Positions 17,503 to 28,000 of a DNA stretch of 64,000 nucleotides are shown one piece after another. The notes under the pieces were generated by a model that saw nothing but the letters and a program-made list of their open reading frames with translations, had not been told where the DNA came from and did not search any database. Origin of the DNA: Fibrobacter sp. (GTDB lineage: Bacteria; Fibrobacterota; Fibrobacteria; Fibrobacterales; Fibrobacteraceae); contig JAKSIH010000003.1 in NCBI GenBank assembly GCA_024398935.1, forward strand, positions 1 through 64,000. The letters are read 5' to 3'. The position numbers and the translations under genes are program-made. Every line of letters starts with the position of its first letter. Position 1 is the stretch's first letter.

Positions 17503-18849
17503 ATGATCGCCGTTGAAGTAAAGCTTTGGGGAACAACTATCGGAGCGCTTTCCATGCAGGAAGGCGAATCCGTGGCTCATTTTGAATACGCACCTGCATT
17601 CATCGGCGCTGGCATCGAGCCCTCGCCCATTACCATGCCCGTAAACAGACGAGTTTACACATTCCCGCTTCTATCAAACACTTTTAAAGGTCTGCCGGGG
17701 CTTTTCGCGGACTCCATTCCAGACAAGTTCGGCAACAGGCTCATTGATTCCTGGCTTATAAAGCAAGGGCGTAACCCCGACTCTTTCACGGCATTGGAGC
17801 GACTCTGCTACACGGGCAACCGCGGCATGGGTGCTCTGGAATTTTATCCTATCGAAGGCCCCGCAGCAAACGAGAACGACATTCTGGATGTAGAAAACCT
17901 GCGAAGCTTCGCTGCAAGCATTTTAGATAGCCGAAAAAATTTCTCGACGAATATCTACAGAGCAGGCGCAGCCCGCCAAACAGGTGCCGCAAGCAAGCCG
18001 GCCGCCTTCAGAACTAAGAAACAGCAGCAGACCTTCGAGCAAATCCTTCGGGTAGGCACATCCGCAGGCGGCGCAAGGGCGAAGGTGCTTATCGCCCTGG
18101 ACGAATCCACCGGCGAAATTCGCTCGGGGCAGGTGGCAAACGGCGAAAACTTTTCCTACTGGCTTTTAAAACTGGACGATGTGCAGAACAACAGCGACAA
18201 GGAGAAGGCGGACCTTCAGGGCTACGGTCCCATTGAATTCAGCTATTACCAGATGGCGCTGGCGGCCGGCATCCAGATGTCGGAATGTCGCCTGCTCGAA
18301 AACAGCGGTCACAGGCACTTCATGACACGGCGCTTCGACCGCCTTGCCGGCGGCAAAAAACTGCATTACCAGTCTCTCTGCGGACTCGCCCACTACGACT
18401 TTAACGCCGCAGGAGCCTATAGCTACGAGCAGGCTATTACAGTTATCAAGCAGCTCGGTCTCGACTACGACTCCCTCGAGGAGCTGTTCCGCAGGGCGAT
18501 TTTCAACATCTGCGCAAGAAACCAGGACGACCACGCAAAAAACTTCGGATTCTTGATGAACAAGCGAGGCGAATGGAGCCTCGCCCCCGCATTCGACATG
18601 ACATACGCCTACAACCCGGGCGGATTCTGGACCGGCACCCACCAGCTTACCTTCAACGGCAAGCGTGACAACTTTACCATCGACGATTTCAAGACCGTGG
18701 CAAAATTCGCAGGCCTAAAGCAGGGGCGTTACAAAAAAATACTGGCCGACGTACAGGACGCAGTCAGCCAGTGGAATAAGTTCGCTAAATCAAACGAAGT
18801 TAGAGCAGAATACATCAAGCAGATCAAGGCTGCGCATAGAGTGTTCTAG
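17503..18849 (+). CDS. hipA: HipA-type serine/threonine kinase toxin
   Basis: 448 residues, close to the 440 of E. coli HipA. It has the N-terminal HipA domain (GLPGLFADSIPDKFGNRLID) and the kinase core: a Ser-containing P-loop GTSAGGARAK near 184, the catalytic loop NQDDHAKN near 339 and the metal-binding AFDM near 363. HipA phosphorylates glutamyl-tRNA synthetase in E. coli; HipA-like kinases can have other tRNA synthetase targets, so the target here is open. A very strong AAGGGGGG lies right before the ATG. All key residues seem present, so it should be active. It forms a two-gene module with the antitoxin. Confidence 0.9.
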   Translation: MIAVEVKLWGTTIGALSMQEGESVAHFEYAPAFIGAGIEPSPITMPVNRRVYTFPLLSNTFKGLPGLFADSIPDKFGNRLIDSWLIKQGRNPDSFTALERLCYTGNRGMGALEFYPIEGPAANENDILDVENLRSFAASILDSRKNFSTNIYRAGAARQTGAASKPAAFRTKKQQQTFEQILRVGTSAGGARAKVLIALDESTGEIRSGQVANGENFSYWLLKLDDVQNNSDKEKADLQGYGPIEFSYYQMALAAGIQMSECRLLENSGHRHFMTRRFDRLAGGKKLHYQSLCGLAHYDFNAAGAYSYEQAITVIKQLGLDYDSLEELFRRAIFNICARNQDDHAKNFGFLMNKRGEWSLAPAFDMTYAYNPGGFWTGTHQLTFNGKRDNFTIDDFKTVAKFAGLKQGRYKKILADVQDAVSQWNKFAKSNEVRAEYIKQIKAAHRVF

Positions 18850-18882
18850 CGACAAACCTCGACATACCTGCTAAAAAATTTT

Positions 18883-19290
18883 TTAGACCTTCTTGTAATA
18901 CATGGTTACCAGGTCCAGCTCACCTTCTACATCGGTGGAAATCTTCACCCATTCTTCACCGGTCAGGAACATGTGCTTATCGTGCATGTAGAGAGCGCCA
19001 TTTTCAATTTTTCCCTCTTCATCGCGGGTCTTTACCATGCCATCAATAATTTCCATGCCGGTCTTCTTGATTTCTTCTTCGGGTACATCCGGCGGAAGAG
19101 GCAGCAGGAACGACATGCAGCCATTTTCTGCGACAGAAAGAAGGGTGTCCATATCTCGCTGAAGTTCGCGACGTTCAAATTCGTCGGTTTTCATGGCGAG
19201 GACCTTTTCCACATCCATATAGACAATGGCGGATTCATCCTCATTCATGTGACGGACCTTGCTCAATTTGTACTGACCTGCAAAATTCAC
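18883..19290 (-). CDS. Small cytoplasmic protein of unknown function
   Basis: 135 residues, GTG start chosen because AGGAG lies 7 nt upstream. No signal or membrane segment. It opens MNFAGQYKLSKVRHM and has a lipocalin-like feel (short beta strands, YMHDKHMFLTGEEWVKIS, then LVTMYYKKV at the end), but I cannot assign a family. It is convergent with hipA, separated by a short gap that includes the palindrome CTAAAAAATTTTTTAG. Confidence 0.7.
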   Translation of the reverse strand: MNFAGQYKLSKVRHMNEDESAIVYMDVEKVLAMKTDEFERRELQRDMDTLLSVAENGCMSFLLPLPPDVPEEEIKKTGMEIIDGMVKTRDEEGKIENGALYMHDKHMFLTGEEWVKISTDVEGELDLVTMYYKKV

Positions 19291-19582
19291 AATTTTTCTC
19301 CTGATTAGATTTGCATATAAAATATGCCATGAATTTTAATAAAATTTTTCGCAATTCTACTAGTGCAAAGGGGAAAAACATTCCAAAGCAGTCTTTTCCC
19401 GTTAAACAGGTGTTTTTTGATAAAAATATATAACTCCTTGCCGGTCAACAAGTTACAAAAAAAATGAAATATTTTTGTTCAAAACGACATTTCCCGGAAT
19501 CTCCTTACTCCATTGACGGGACAAGCGAAAAGCTAAATTTGGTGCCGAAAAAATCATTTTAGCAAACCCGTAGTATTTTCGT

Positions 19583-21442
19583 ATGAATCAGAGAAAAACC
19601 TGCATAGTCCTTCTCGCCATGGCAATGCTCGCGTCAGTAACCTTCGCCGCCCAAAGCAAAGCAACCGCTCGACAGGTAATCGGAGATGTCCAGCGCTACA
19701 ACAACAAGAAGGCAACCTGGAATCTATTCCGCATCGGTCAGTCTGTGGTAGCCCGCGACAGCATAACCACCGCACTGGAATCGGAAGTCATACTGAGCTT
19801 GCCCGAAGGCAGCGTACTGAAAGTCCACGAAAGTTCCCGAGTCGTCTTCGACGAATTTACCGAAGAGAACGGATCCTACAAGACCAATGTGAACATCGTC
19901 GTCGGTAAGCTGGATTTCTCGGTCCAGAAGCAGACCGACAATTCCACCTTCAAGTTCAAGACCGGAACCATGGCGGCGGCAATCCGCGGTACGGAAGGCA
20001 GCATCGCAGGTCAGGGCGACATTTTTCTTGCAGGCCTGAAGAACGGAGCGCTGCAGATCGACAAGGGCGCGAGCCAGTCGGCCCTCATTCGCGGCGGCCA
20101 GATTATTTTCGATCGGGATACCTTGATTTCCATGGACCTGATTTCTGCAGGTGAGGCTGGTTTCCATGACGAAGTGATGAAAATCCTAGAAGATAAGAAC
20201 ATTGCACTGGATGAATTGCAGCAAAGGATTAGACAAGCAGATTCCCTTTATGCTAAATCCCTGGAGGACGCAAGGAAACTGGTACAGTGCTCCATTGACG
20301 CACTCCCCGACACCATTTCCAACCAGGAAATCCAGATTCACGGCCGCTGTGCTCCGGGCACTGTAGCAAACTTCTACGGAGAACCGATCCAGCTGGAATC
20401 TAACGGTAGTTTCTATGCCTCCATCACGCTGGACTCTATCGCAGTAGGCGAAAAGAAACTGAACCTGACCTGCTCCGCCCTGAACAGGTCCTTTGACTGC
20501 GCCATGGCCAGAACCTACTACAAGCCCATGGCAAAAAAGATCCAGAGCCAGGTCATCGTCACCTCTAGAATTCCAGCGACCGTCTGCGAAGACGGCCTTA
20601 CGGTAGAAGGAACCTACCAGACACTGGACTCGGCGGCCACCTTGTTTTTAAGCATTGGAAGTTCCTATACATCGGGGAACCTGGTGAAATTTACCGACGG
20701 TAAATCCCATCCCTTTACCCAGAACATTACGATTACGGACCGCAATGGCCTGTGGAATGCAAAGATGGCCAAGCTGGAAATGACTGCGGAGGGAAAGGTC
20801 ACCACAAGGGAAATTCCGCTGCGAATCAACCGTTCCTGCCAGGCCGTAAATCAACTGCCACCCCAGGTACAGGTCATCAGTTACGACTCCCTGGTCTGTG
20901 CCGCCTATGTTTCTATCGGAGGACTCCAGGGAGATATCGGAATCTTCCGCACCAATGTGGATAATATCGAAGGCAAGGCTAGTGTCTTTGAAAAGAACAC
21001 TTCCACAAAGATAAGGCTAAAGTCCGGTATTCATGACTACGAATTTATCGCCCTGGACCAGGCCGGTAACGAATCTTCCGTTGCAAGAACTCTAGGCTGC
21101 TTCCCAGACAAGTTCTTCAAGGTAAAGATCAAGGGCAACGCAGGGACAGAAACTGAATTTATTCCCCCCAGCAACCCAAGCAACCATTCCGAAGTGGGCA
21201 AGAAATTCGTCAAGAGAACCCTGCGGTTCAAAATTGACCTGTCCGACGTATCCGAGATTTACAGCGTCACGGTAAAGCATAACGGCGTAAAGATTCTCCA
21301 CGACGTGCTAAACCAGATCGAATCCCTAGACTACGATGTTCCCCTGGAACTGCTGAAGGGAAAGACCCACAAACTGGAAATTATCGTAAAGCATAAGAGC
21401 GGCCACGTGGCAACTGCAACCAAGGTCTATGAGGTGAACTAA
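19583..21442 (+). CDS. Secreted FecR-domain protein with Ig-like regions
   Basis: 619 residues. Signal peptide 1-22 (LAMAMLASVTFA). A FecR domain covers about 28-175 (VGDVQRYNNK-type start, LPEGSVLKVHESSRVVF, TGTMAAAIRGTEGS). A short helical stretch follows (about 195-230), then beta-rich Ig-like segments with paired cysteines. Secreted FecR-domain proteins occur in many envelopes; here there is no sigma-factor gene nearby, so a role as a periplasmic scaffold is more likely than ECF signalling (inference). It has no visible ribosome site, and a TATTTTCG box ends 1 nt before the ATG, so the mRNA may be leaderless. Its stop overlaps the next start (TAATG), indicating translational coupling. Confidence 0.82.
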   Translation: MNQRKTCIVLLAMAMLASVTFAAQSKATARQVIGDVQRYNNKKATWNLFRIGQSVVARDSITTALESEVILSLPEGSVLKVHESSRVVFDEFTEENGSYKTNVNIVVGKLDFSVQKQTDNSTFKFKTGTMAAAIRGTEGSIAGQGDIFLAGLKNGALQIDKGASQSALIRGGQIIFDRDTLISMDLISAGEAGFHDEVMKILEDKNIALDELQQRIRQADSLYAKSLEDARKLVQCSIDALPDTISNQEIQIHGRCAPGTVANFYGEPIQLESNGSFYASITLDSIAVGEKKLNLTCSALNRSFDCAMARTYYKPMAKKIQSQVIVTSRIPATVCEDGLTVEGTYQTLDSAATLFLSIGSSYTSGNLVKFTDGKSHPFTQNITITDRNGLWNAKMAKLEMTAEGKVTTREIPLRINRSCQAVNQLPPQVQVISYDSLVCAAYVSIGGLQGDIGIFRTNVDNIEGKASVFEKNTSTKIRLKSGIHDYEFIALDQAGNESSVARTLGCFPDKFFKVKIKGNAGTETEFIPPSNPSNHSEVGKKFVKRTLRFKIDLSDVSEIYSVTVKHNGVKILHDVLNQIESLDYDVPLELLKGKTHKLEIIVKHKSGHVATATKVYEVN

Positions 21443-24400
21443 TGCGAGCCAAGTATCTAAAAGTCCTGATTTCCTCTGTTGCATTGACCACCCTCGTTTC
21501 TGCACAGGAAGTGCAACAGCCTGCGGAAGCACCTGCCGTTCCTGCTGAAAACACACCTGCAGCACCTATTGAAAACACCCCTGCGGCACCTATTGAAAGC
21601 GCCCCTGCGGCACCTGAGACAGCGCCTGTCGCAGAACCTGCAGCAGACTCTGTAGCAGTTCCTGCGGAAGTTCTGCCTGCCGTAGCGCCAGTCGCAGATT
21701 CCATGGCAGCACCTGTGGAAAACGCTACCGATAGTACCGCCGCCGTGGCACCCAGCGCCCCCGCAGATAGCAGTACCGCCATTGCTGCAGCCGACAGCAC
21801 CGTCCAGGTCGCCACCGACGCCCTGCCCGCAGACACAGCGGCAACGGATGAAGCGCCCGCAGGTCCTGCAGCAGATACCGTAGCAACAGAGACAGGAGCA
21901 GCAGCAACGCCCGTTGTTTCCGATTCTACCGCAACGCCCGTTGTTTCCGATTCTACCGAAACACCCGTCGTTTCCGACTCCATCGCACCAGCCGTCGTCG
22001 ACTCTGTCGTCGTTCCTGCTCCTGCGGAACCTCAGATTGTCTACACCGAAATTTCCGGAAGCCTCAAGGGGTTCTTGAACGAGGACAACTCCCCATACCT
22101 TGCTACCGCCGACCTGATCATCGAAGAAAAGGATGCCCTGGTCATTGGCGCCGGCGTAGAAATTCTCTTTAAGCCTGGTGTCGGCCTTGACATTCAGGGC
22201 GGCGCATTTGCAGCCATGGGCCAAGAAGACGCTCCCATTATCCTGAGGGCGGAAGGCAACAGCTGGAAGGGCGTTTCCCTGACAGGCGAAACCCGTGCAA
22301 ATTTCAACAACGTCCAGATCCGAAACGCCAAAACAGCCATCGCCCTGGAAAACACCGGTGCAGACATCCGTAACGTAAAGATTAGCAAGTCCGGCATCGG
22401 CATTTCCGTTAAGAAGTCCAGCATCGACTTGCAGAATTCCTCCATTCAGGAAAGTACGGGACTTGGCCTCTATGTAGGCGAAGGCTCTACCGTTTCTGCC
22501 GGCAATACTGAAATTTCCGGCGGTAAGGCGGGCTACCTGGCGGAGCAGAACTCAAAGAACATCTTCTCCAACGTCTCAATTACAAAGAACGACTTCGGGC
22601 TGGTGAACCTGGGGAACAACACCTTCGACCTGACCAACCTGAAGGTGCAGGAAAATGATATCGGCATCGCGGCCACCGAAGTGCCTTCCATTGCCATGGC
22701 GGAATCATCCGTCAACAACAGACTGAACTCCGACGCAGGTGCCGCAGACATCGCAAGAATGTTGCCTACCCCGCCGGAAAATACGAACGCCCAGAAGTTT
22801 AAGGAAAGCGAAACGGCAACGGCTGAAATCTTCCCGGAAGAAGCTCCCAGAAGGTGGAATCTTACAGGTAACGTCAGTACCCAGGTGGGATACCATCTGG
22901 TGCGTACCCTGCACAACACCACCGGCGAATCCTATGTGCTGGGAAGCGACACCATTCAGGTGGGCGACAGGTTCAACAACGTATTCCAGGTGCCGGGACT
23001 GTTCAGTGGCTACAACACCTACCTGAAGTTGGACACTCCCTTCGGGCAGACCATGGAGTTTTCTGCAGAAATCGGCAGCGACCACTGGAACGAATGGAAT
23101 GTCCATCGCGTCAACCTGACTTATACCGACGCCCTTCGCCAGATTTCTCTAGGCGACACCTACCTGAACGCAGGCGACATTTACCTCAACGGCCTTAACC
23201 TTTTCGGCGCTACCTATACTGTAGACCATCTCAAGGAACCGGGAGAACGCCCCGTTTTCGAGACCACCGTTTTTGCTGGTGAAACAAATCGCCCCAAGCT
23301 AGTGGGAGAAAAGAACCCCGACATCTATAAGGATATTGTAGAGGACGGTGAAGGCGAAGCCCAGGAAATGGTGGCCGGCGGTATGGTCACCTGGAACATG
23401 CACCGACGTTTCAACGGAACCGTAGGTTTCATGGCCAGCGAAAACTACAAGGAAGATCCATTCTTCCGCGACGGCATGGGATCTAGCAGGAATACGATCA
23501 ATCCTGAAATTTCCTCCCGAACCTTCTTCGCCGAAGGAAACTGGCTTTTCTGGCCGGGCAATGTGGAACTGAATGGACAGATTGCCTTTGGCGCGGCAGA
23601 CACGACCGATGCAAGCGCTCAGCGGGCCATTAACAGCGTATTCAGCAAGGCCGGCGTTTCCGCCTCCAACTTCGCCCTGCTCCGTAGGCTCATGAAGAAA
23701 GAGGAACTGATTTCTGGATTAAGCAATGCCGAACTAGACGAAATCTTCGGCGACAATAACAGGATGACTCCCTCCGAAAAGAAAACCCAGCTGAAAAATC
23801 TCCTGGATCAGGCAAGAACTGCGAAAAAGAAATACGACAAGTCTGAAGACGACCAGAGCAGCATCTCCGAATGGGACGGCAACAACATCGCCGTTCTTGC
23901 ATCCGCCCGCTGGGGTTTTGCAAACACCATGTTCAACGCCCACTATAAGTTTGTGGGAAACAAGTTCTACAGCGCAGGTTCCCCGGACCAGCTGAGTAAT
24001 TCCCGCGAACTGGGACTTTCCGTGGACCAGCGTCTCATGAAATTCTGGAAGAGCAAGTTCAGCTACGAGCTGAATGTGGAAAACGCCTCCATCGGAAGCG
24101 AGCCCAATGTTTTCGGATTCTCCGAAGGCACCACCATGGGACTTCTGGGCGACCCTTCCAGGAGCTGGGAAAGAAAACATGACCAGGACGACCTTCGCGC
24201 CCTGTTCATCCATAATCTAGCTTTCAAGAACAGCTTTAACCTGGGAAATCTGGAATTAAGCCTCAGGTACAAGATGAATTATCGCACCCGTCATCGCGCA
24301 ACGAGACTTCATGCCGACTACGATATCAATTCCGGCATTTTCAGCGATGACTGGTTCAAGCCCAAGAAGGGTGCTGCGACCTATACCATCCAGGGCGAAA

Positions 24401-25065
24401 ACGATACGCTGGAAATTGATTCCGCACGTTACGCAACTTACTATGGACTTGCCCGCGATGACTATCTGGCCAGCGGTTTTGAGGAACGGCTGCTAAAGCA
24501 CACCGTAGAAGCGGAAGTCGGTTTCAAGTTCAACAAGAATCTCCTGAAGGTAGGTGGCGTCTGGATTTACCGCACCGACCGTTCTCACTTCGACAACGAT
24601 TCCCTGCTGAAGCATGTGGATTTCAGCAATAAGACCCTCGGACTTCTGGGATACTACTTCCACGGCGCTGATTTCTTTGAGCAGCGCTACCCCATTTCCT
24701 TTACTACCGAATACAGTAAGTTCCGTAACCAGGTTGCATTCTTGCCACGCTACAAGATCTACAACCGCGACAACATGAAGGAGTTCGAATGGACTCTCAG
24801 CGAAAACCTGGAACTTGAAGTGGTCAAGGACTTTATCGATGTGAACCTGAATGCGGAATTCAGGCAGGAATTTATCCGCCGCCATAGCGACGGAGTAAAC
24901 GAGGACGAGGCAGATGTCAATACGGCAACAACCATCCGAATCCACCATACCAAGGATCTGTATTCCGACTACACCTTTGGAAATAATTACAGCTACCGTC
25001 CTGACTCTAGGTCAGAACAGTACAGCGATTACTTTGTCGTGTTCAGCCTGAACTACGCTTTCTAG
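21442..25065 (+). CDS. Beta-helix plus outer-membrane beta-barrel protein
   Basis: 1207 residues. A signal peptide (1-21) precedes a Pro/Ala/Thr-rich low-complexity region (about 22-195) with repeats such as ENTPAAPI and VVSDSTATP. Residues ~205-420 have the pattern of a right-handed parallel beta-helix (repeated short strands with NxxI and SGIGI-type turns). From ~470 to the end, alternating amphipathic strands and the final VFSLNYAF, ending in Phe, indicate an outer-membrane barrel. Start overlaps the preceding stop, and the giant gene follows after 17 nt. The arrangement suggests an outer-membrane component serving the two partner proteins, perhaps an anchor or export pore for the giant protein (inference). 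Confidence 0.8.
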   Translation: MRAKYLKVLISSVALTTLVSAQEVQQPAEAPAVPAENTPAAPIENTPAAPIESAPAAPETAPVAEPAADSVAVPAEVLPAVAPVADSMAAPVENATDSTAAVAPSAPADSSTAIAAADSTVQVATDALPADTAATDEAPAGPAADTVATETGAAATPVVSDSTATPVVSDSTETPVVSDSIAPAVVDSVVVPAPAEPQIVYTEISGSLKGFLNEDNSPYLATADLIIEEKDALVIGAGVEILFKPGVGLDIQGGAFAAMGQEDAPIILRAEGNSWKGVSLTGETRANFNNVQIRNAKTAIALENTGADIRNVKISKSGIGISVKKSSIDLQNSSIQESTGLGLYVGEGSTVSAGNTEISGGKAGYLAEQNSKNIFSNVSITKNDFGLVNLGNNTFDLTNLKVQENDIGIAATEVPSIAMAESSVNNRLNSDAGAADIARMLPTPPENTNAQKFKESETATAEIFPEEAPRRWNLTGNVSTQVGYHLVRTLHNTTGESYVLGSDTIQVGDRFNNVFQVPGLFSGYNTYLKLDTPFGQTMEFSAEIGSDHWNEWNVHRVNLTYTDALRQISLGDTYLNAGDIYLNGLNLFGATYTVDHLKEPGERPVFETTVFAGETNRPKLVGEKNPDIYKDIVEDGEGEAQEMVAGGMVTWNMHRRFNGTVGFMASENYKEDPFFRDGMGSSRNTINPEISSRTFFAEGNWLFWPGNVELNGQIAFGAADTTDASAQRAINSVFSKAGVSASNFALLRRLMKKEELISGLSNAELDEIFGDNNRMTPSEKKTQLKNLLDQARTAKKKYDKSEDDQSSISEWDGNNIAVLASARWGFANTMFNAHYKFVGNKFYSAGSPDQLSNSRELGLSVDQRLMKFWKSKFSYELNVENASIGSEPNVFGFSEGTTMGLLGDPSRSWERKHDQDDLRALFIHNLAFKNSFNLGNLELSLRYKMNYRTRHRATRLHADYDINSGIFSDDWFKPKKGAATYTIQGENDTLEIDSARYATYYGLARDDYLASGFEERLLKHTVEAEVGFKFNKNLLKVGGVWIYRTDRSHFDNDSLLKHVDFSNKTLGLLGYYFHGADFFEQRYPISFTTEYSKFRNQVAFLPRYKIYNRDNMKEFEWTLSENLELEVVKDFIDVNLNAEFRQEFIRRHSDGVNEDEADVNTATTIRIHHTKDLYSDYTFGNNYSYRPDSRSEQYSDYFVVFSLNYAF

Positions 25066-25082
25066 GGGAAGGGATTTTTAAG

Positions 25083-28000
25083 ATGAAAAACGCAGATTTT
25101 ACCATGAAGAAAAACATGAAGTTTAGCTTAGCAAGTTTCATTGCGGCGATTGCGATTCTGGTTGCCAATTCCTTTGCAGCAGTTACAGCAGGCGTTGACT
25201 ATACCGTTGACGAAGCAAACTGTTCCGCAGAAATTCTTAGTGCCAACGGATTAAAAAATATTTCGGCCATTCCCTTTAGCACCTGTATAGGGGCAAAGCA
25301 TTATTCCCTTACCAAGGACATTGACTTTGGTGCCAACGCCACCAGCGATTGTGAAACCAACTGGAACGATGCCAGTGCAATGTTCAGCGGAGTATTTGAT
25401 GGTAACGGACATACCATTAGTGGCATTTGTGTAAACGCAACAGATGAGCCTTATGTTCACCTATTCAATCTTGATGAGGCAACAACCATTCAAAATGTCA
25501 AGTTCAGTAAAATCTATCTCGGAGCCAAAAGATCCACAAGCACAAACAATTTCTATGTATCCCTATTCAAGGGAAATACCACCAATGGGAAGAACCTTAC
25601 TTTTTCCAACATTCAGCTGGATAATATTGAGGTGAATGGCAATTTTGGTTCCTACGAAAGTTATGCGTCTCTCCTCATCAGCTATAGCTTAAACTACCTA
25701 ACTTTTGATCATGTAGCTGCAAAGAATATCCATCTCGAAGGTACTAGCAGCAAAACAATATATGTAGGTGGTTTCATTGGCTATCACAACAATTCCAACT
25801 ACAGCGTGAACATTTCCAACAGTTCTCTCCAAGGTGAAATTAAGGCGCTATCCACAGAAAACAACACTTATGCAGGTGGATTGCACGGATATGTCTACGC
25901 AAGCAAAACAACAATCAATCATGATACCGTAACCGCTAACATCTCCGGTATTACACAAGGTGTTTCCACACAAAATTCATATTCAAAATATTACCTATAC
26001 CTAGGAGGTATCGGTGGCTATCGCTACGGAACCAATACAAATTTAGAAGACCTGCATTTTAAAGGAAAAATTTACGGAGAAAATAAAGGCTCATACGCTT
26101 ATGTCGGTGGACTTTTTGGATATGCCAATTTCAGTCTGTCCAACGTTTCTGCAGAAGCAAGCGGAGGGTATTCAGACACCTTGATTACCGGCTCCTATAC
26201 TAGCGGCTATCTAGGAGGTATCATCGGCGCACAAAATTGGGGATCACTTAATACTTCATCCTACATAAGTGACGCCTTTGCCAAGGGGCAAATCACGGGA
26301 AAAGGAACCGTTTACATCGCAAGAGGACTGGTGGGCGCTTATCTTACCGCTAATCTTTATAACTCGTATTTCATAGGAGGAATCCACAAGTCCTCCGCAT
26401 ACGCAACAAAAATCTCAGGACTTGGGGAATTTACCAACATTTCAAATAGTTATGCCATCGACACCACAGGCAACTCAGCCTATCTTTCTCTCGAGAATAC
26501 ACTATCCAGGAATTCCGGACTTGCCACATCCTTAACCCAAAAAGCAACTTACTTTGATGAAAACGGAGCAAGCAGGGAATCCACCCTTCCCACAGAACCT
26601 GGTTTTGCCCATAGCATCGGTTTTGCATACGCTCCATCCATAAATGACGGATTTCCAATTCTACCCTCCGATGAAAGAAAGCAAACCTATAGAATCCTTG
26701 GCATCCACCTGAACGACACTCTTTATGACGTCTATACGGACACCTCCGGAAAAATTACATACAAGGCAGATGGTTCAGCCTATACTTCTGCAGATTTCCC
26801 CACATGGCCAACAGGATGGCCCGAAGAATGGAAAATCAATCTCAGCAAAATTTATACAGCGGATGAAAATAACTTCCAATTGCTCAGCGACGATGATTAT
26901 GAGATTTCAAATTGCACAGTCTTGCTGAAGACCCCCAAGGCACTGAAGCTTATTGACCAAATTGATGTTTCCGCCTGCTCCGAGCCCGTATACAAGCTTG
27001 CCGGAAACATGGATTTCGGAGAAAACGGAACGAGTTCCTGCACCAAAAACTGGAGTAAGGACCATGCAAAATTCAGAGGAACTCTTGACGGAAACGGCTA
27101 TACCATCTCAGGCATCTGTCAAATTGCAAATACTGAGCACAAGGCTTCTTTATTTACGATTGACAACAGGGAAACGCCATTCACCCTCAAAAACATCAAT
27201 TTCGCTAACATATACCTACAGGGGAGTTACAAAGGGACGAACAAATATTCATCAATTTCCTTATTCACTATATCTGGCAATAGCGAAATTAACGTCAGCG
27301 ATGTGAACATTGAGAACGTGTCCATCGAAGGACCTTTCATCACTGGTAATTCATCAGCAGCACTTCTCTTTGCCGACATAAACAACGCACCCGCATCCAT
27401 CACTAGAGTCACGACCACAAATACCAATATATCCGTGGAAAAAGCTCCCTATGTCGGGGGCCTGGTTGGTATCAGCAGGGATGAATTAGTCATTCTCAAC
27501 AGTTCATTTAACGGAAACATAAGCCGTTCCAAGCCAAGGCTTTCTCCCACCTATGTGGGAGGCCTTGTGGGCATCTCTATAACAACAAAGAATCTGGAAA
27601 TTAAGAACAGTTCAATGAAAGGCTATATTTCTGCCCCCAACGATACCAGTGATGTCTATAACAACTTTGTTGCCTATGTTGGTGGTATCGTTGGAAAGTA
27701 TGAAAATACAAACAGCCAAAAAACTACTGGTATCACACTTGAAAACAATGCTGTCGAAAGCCGTATTACAGCAAATTCCGATCAAATTTATGCGGGTGGA
27801 CATGTCGGCTATATTTTAGGATATGGAACATTGTCTATTTCTTCCCCCACGTTTAACGGTTATGTAAACTGCAAAAAAGCAAAAACAAAATATAGCTATG
27901 TAGGAGCTCTGGTCGGATACCTGACTAATAATAACGAATCCAGTACAGAACTCACGCTTGATCATTTTACTGCAAACCCAATGAACGGTACGGACAATAC

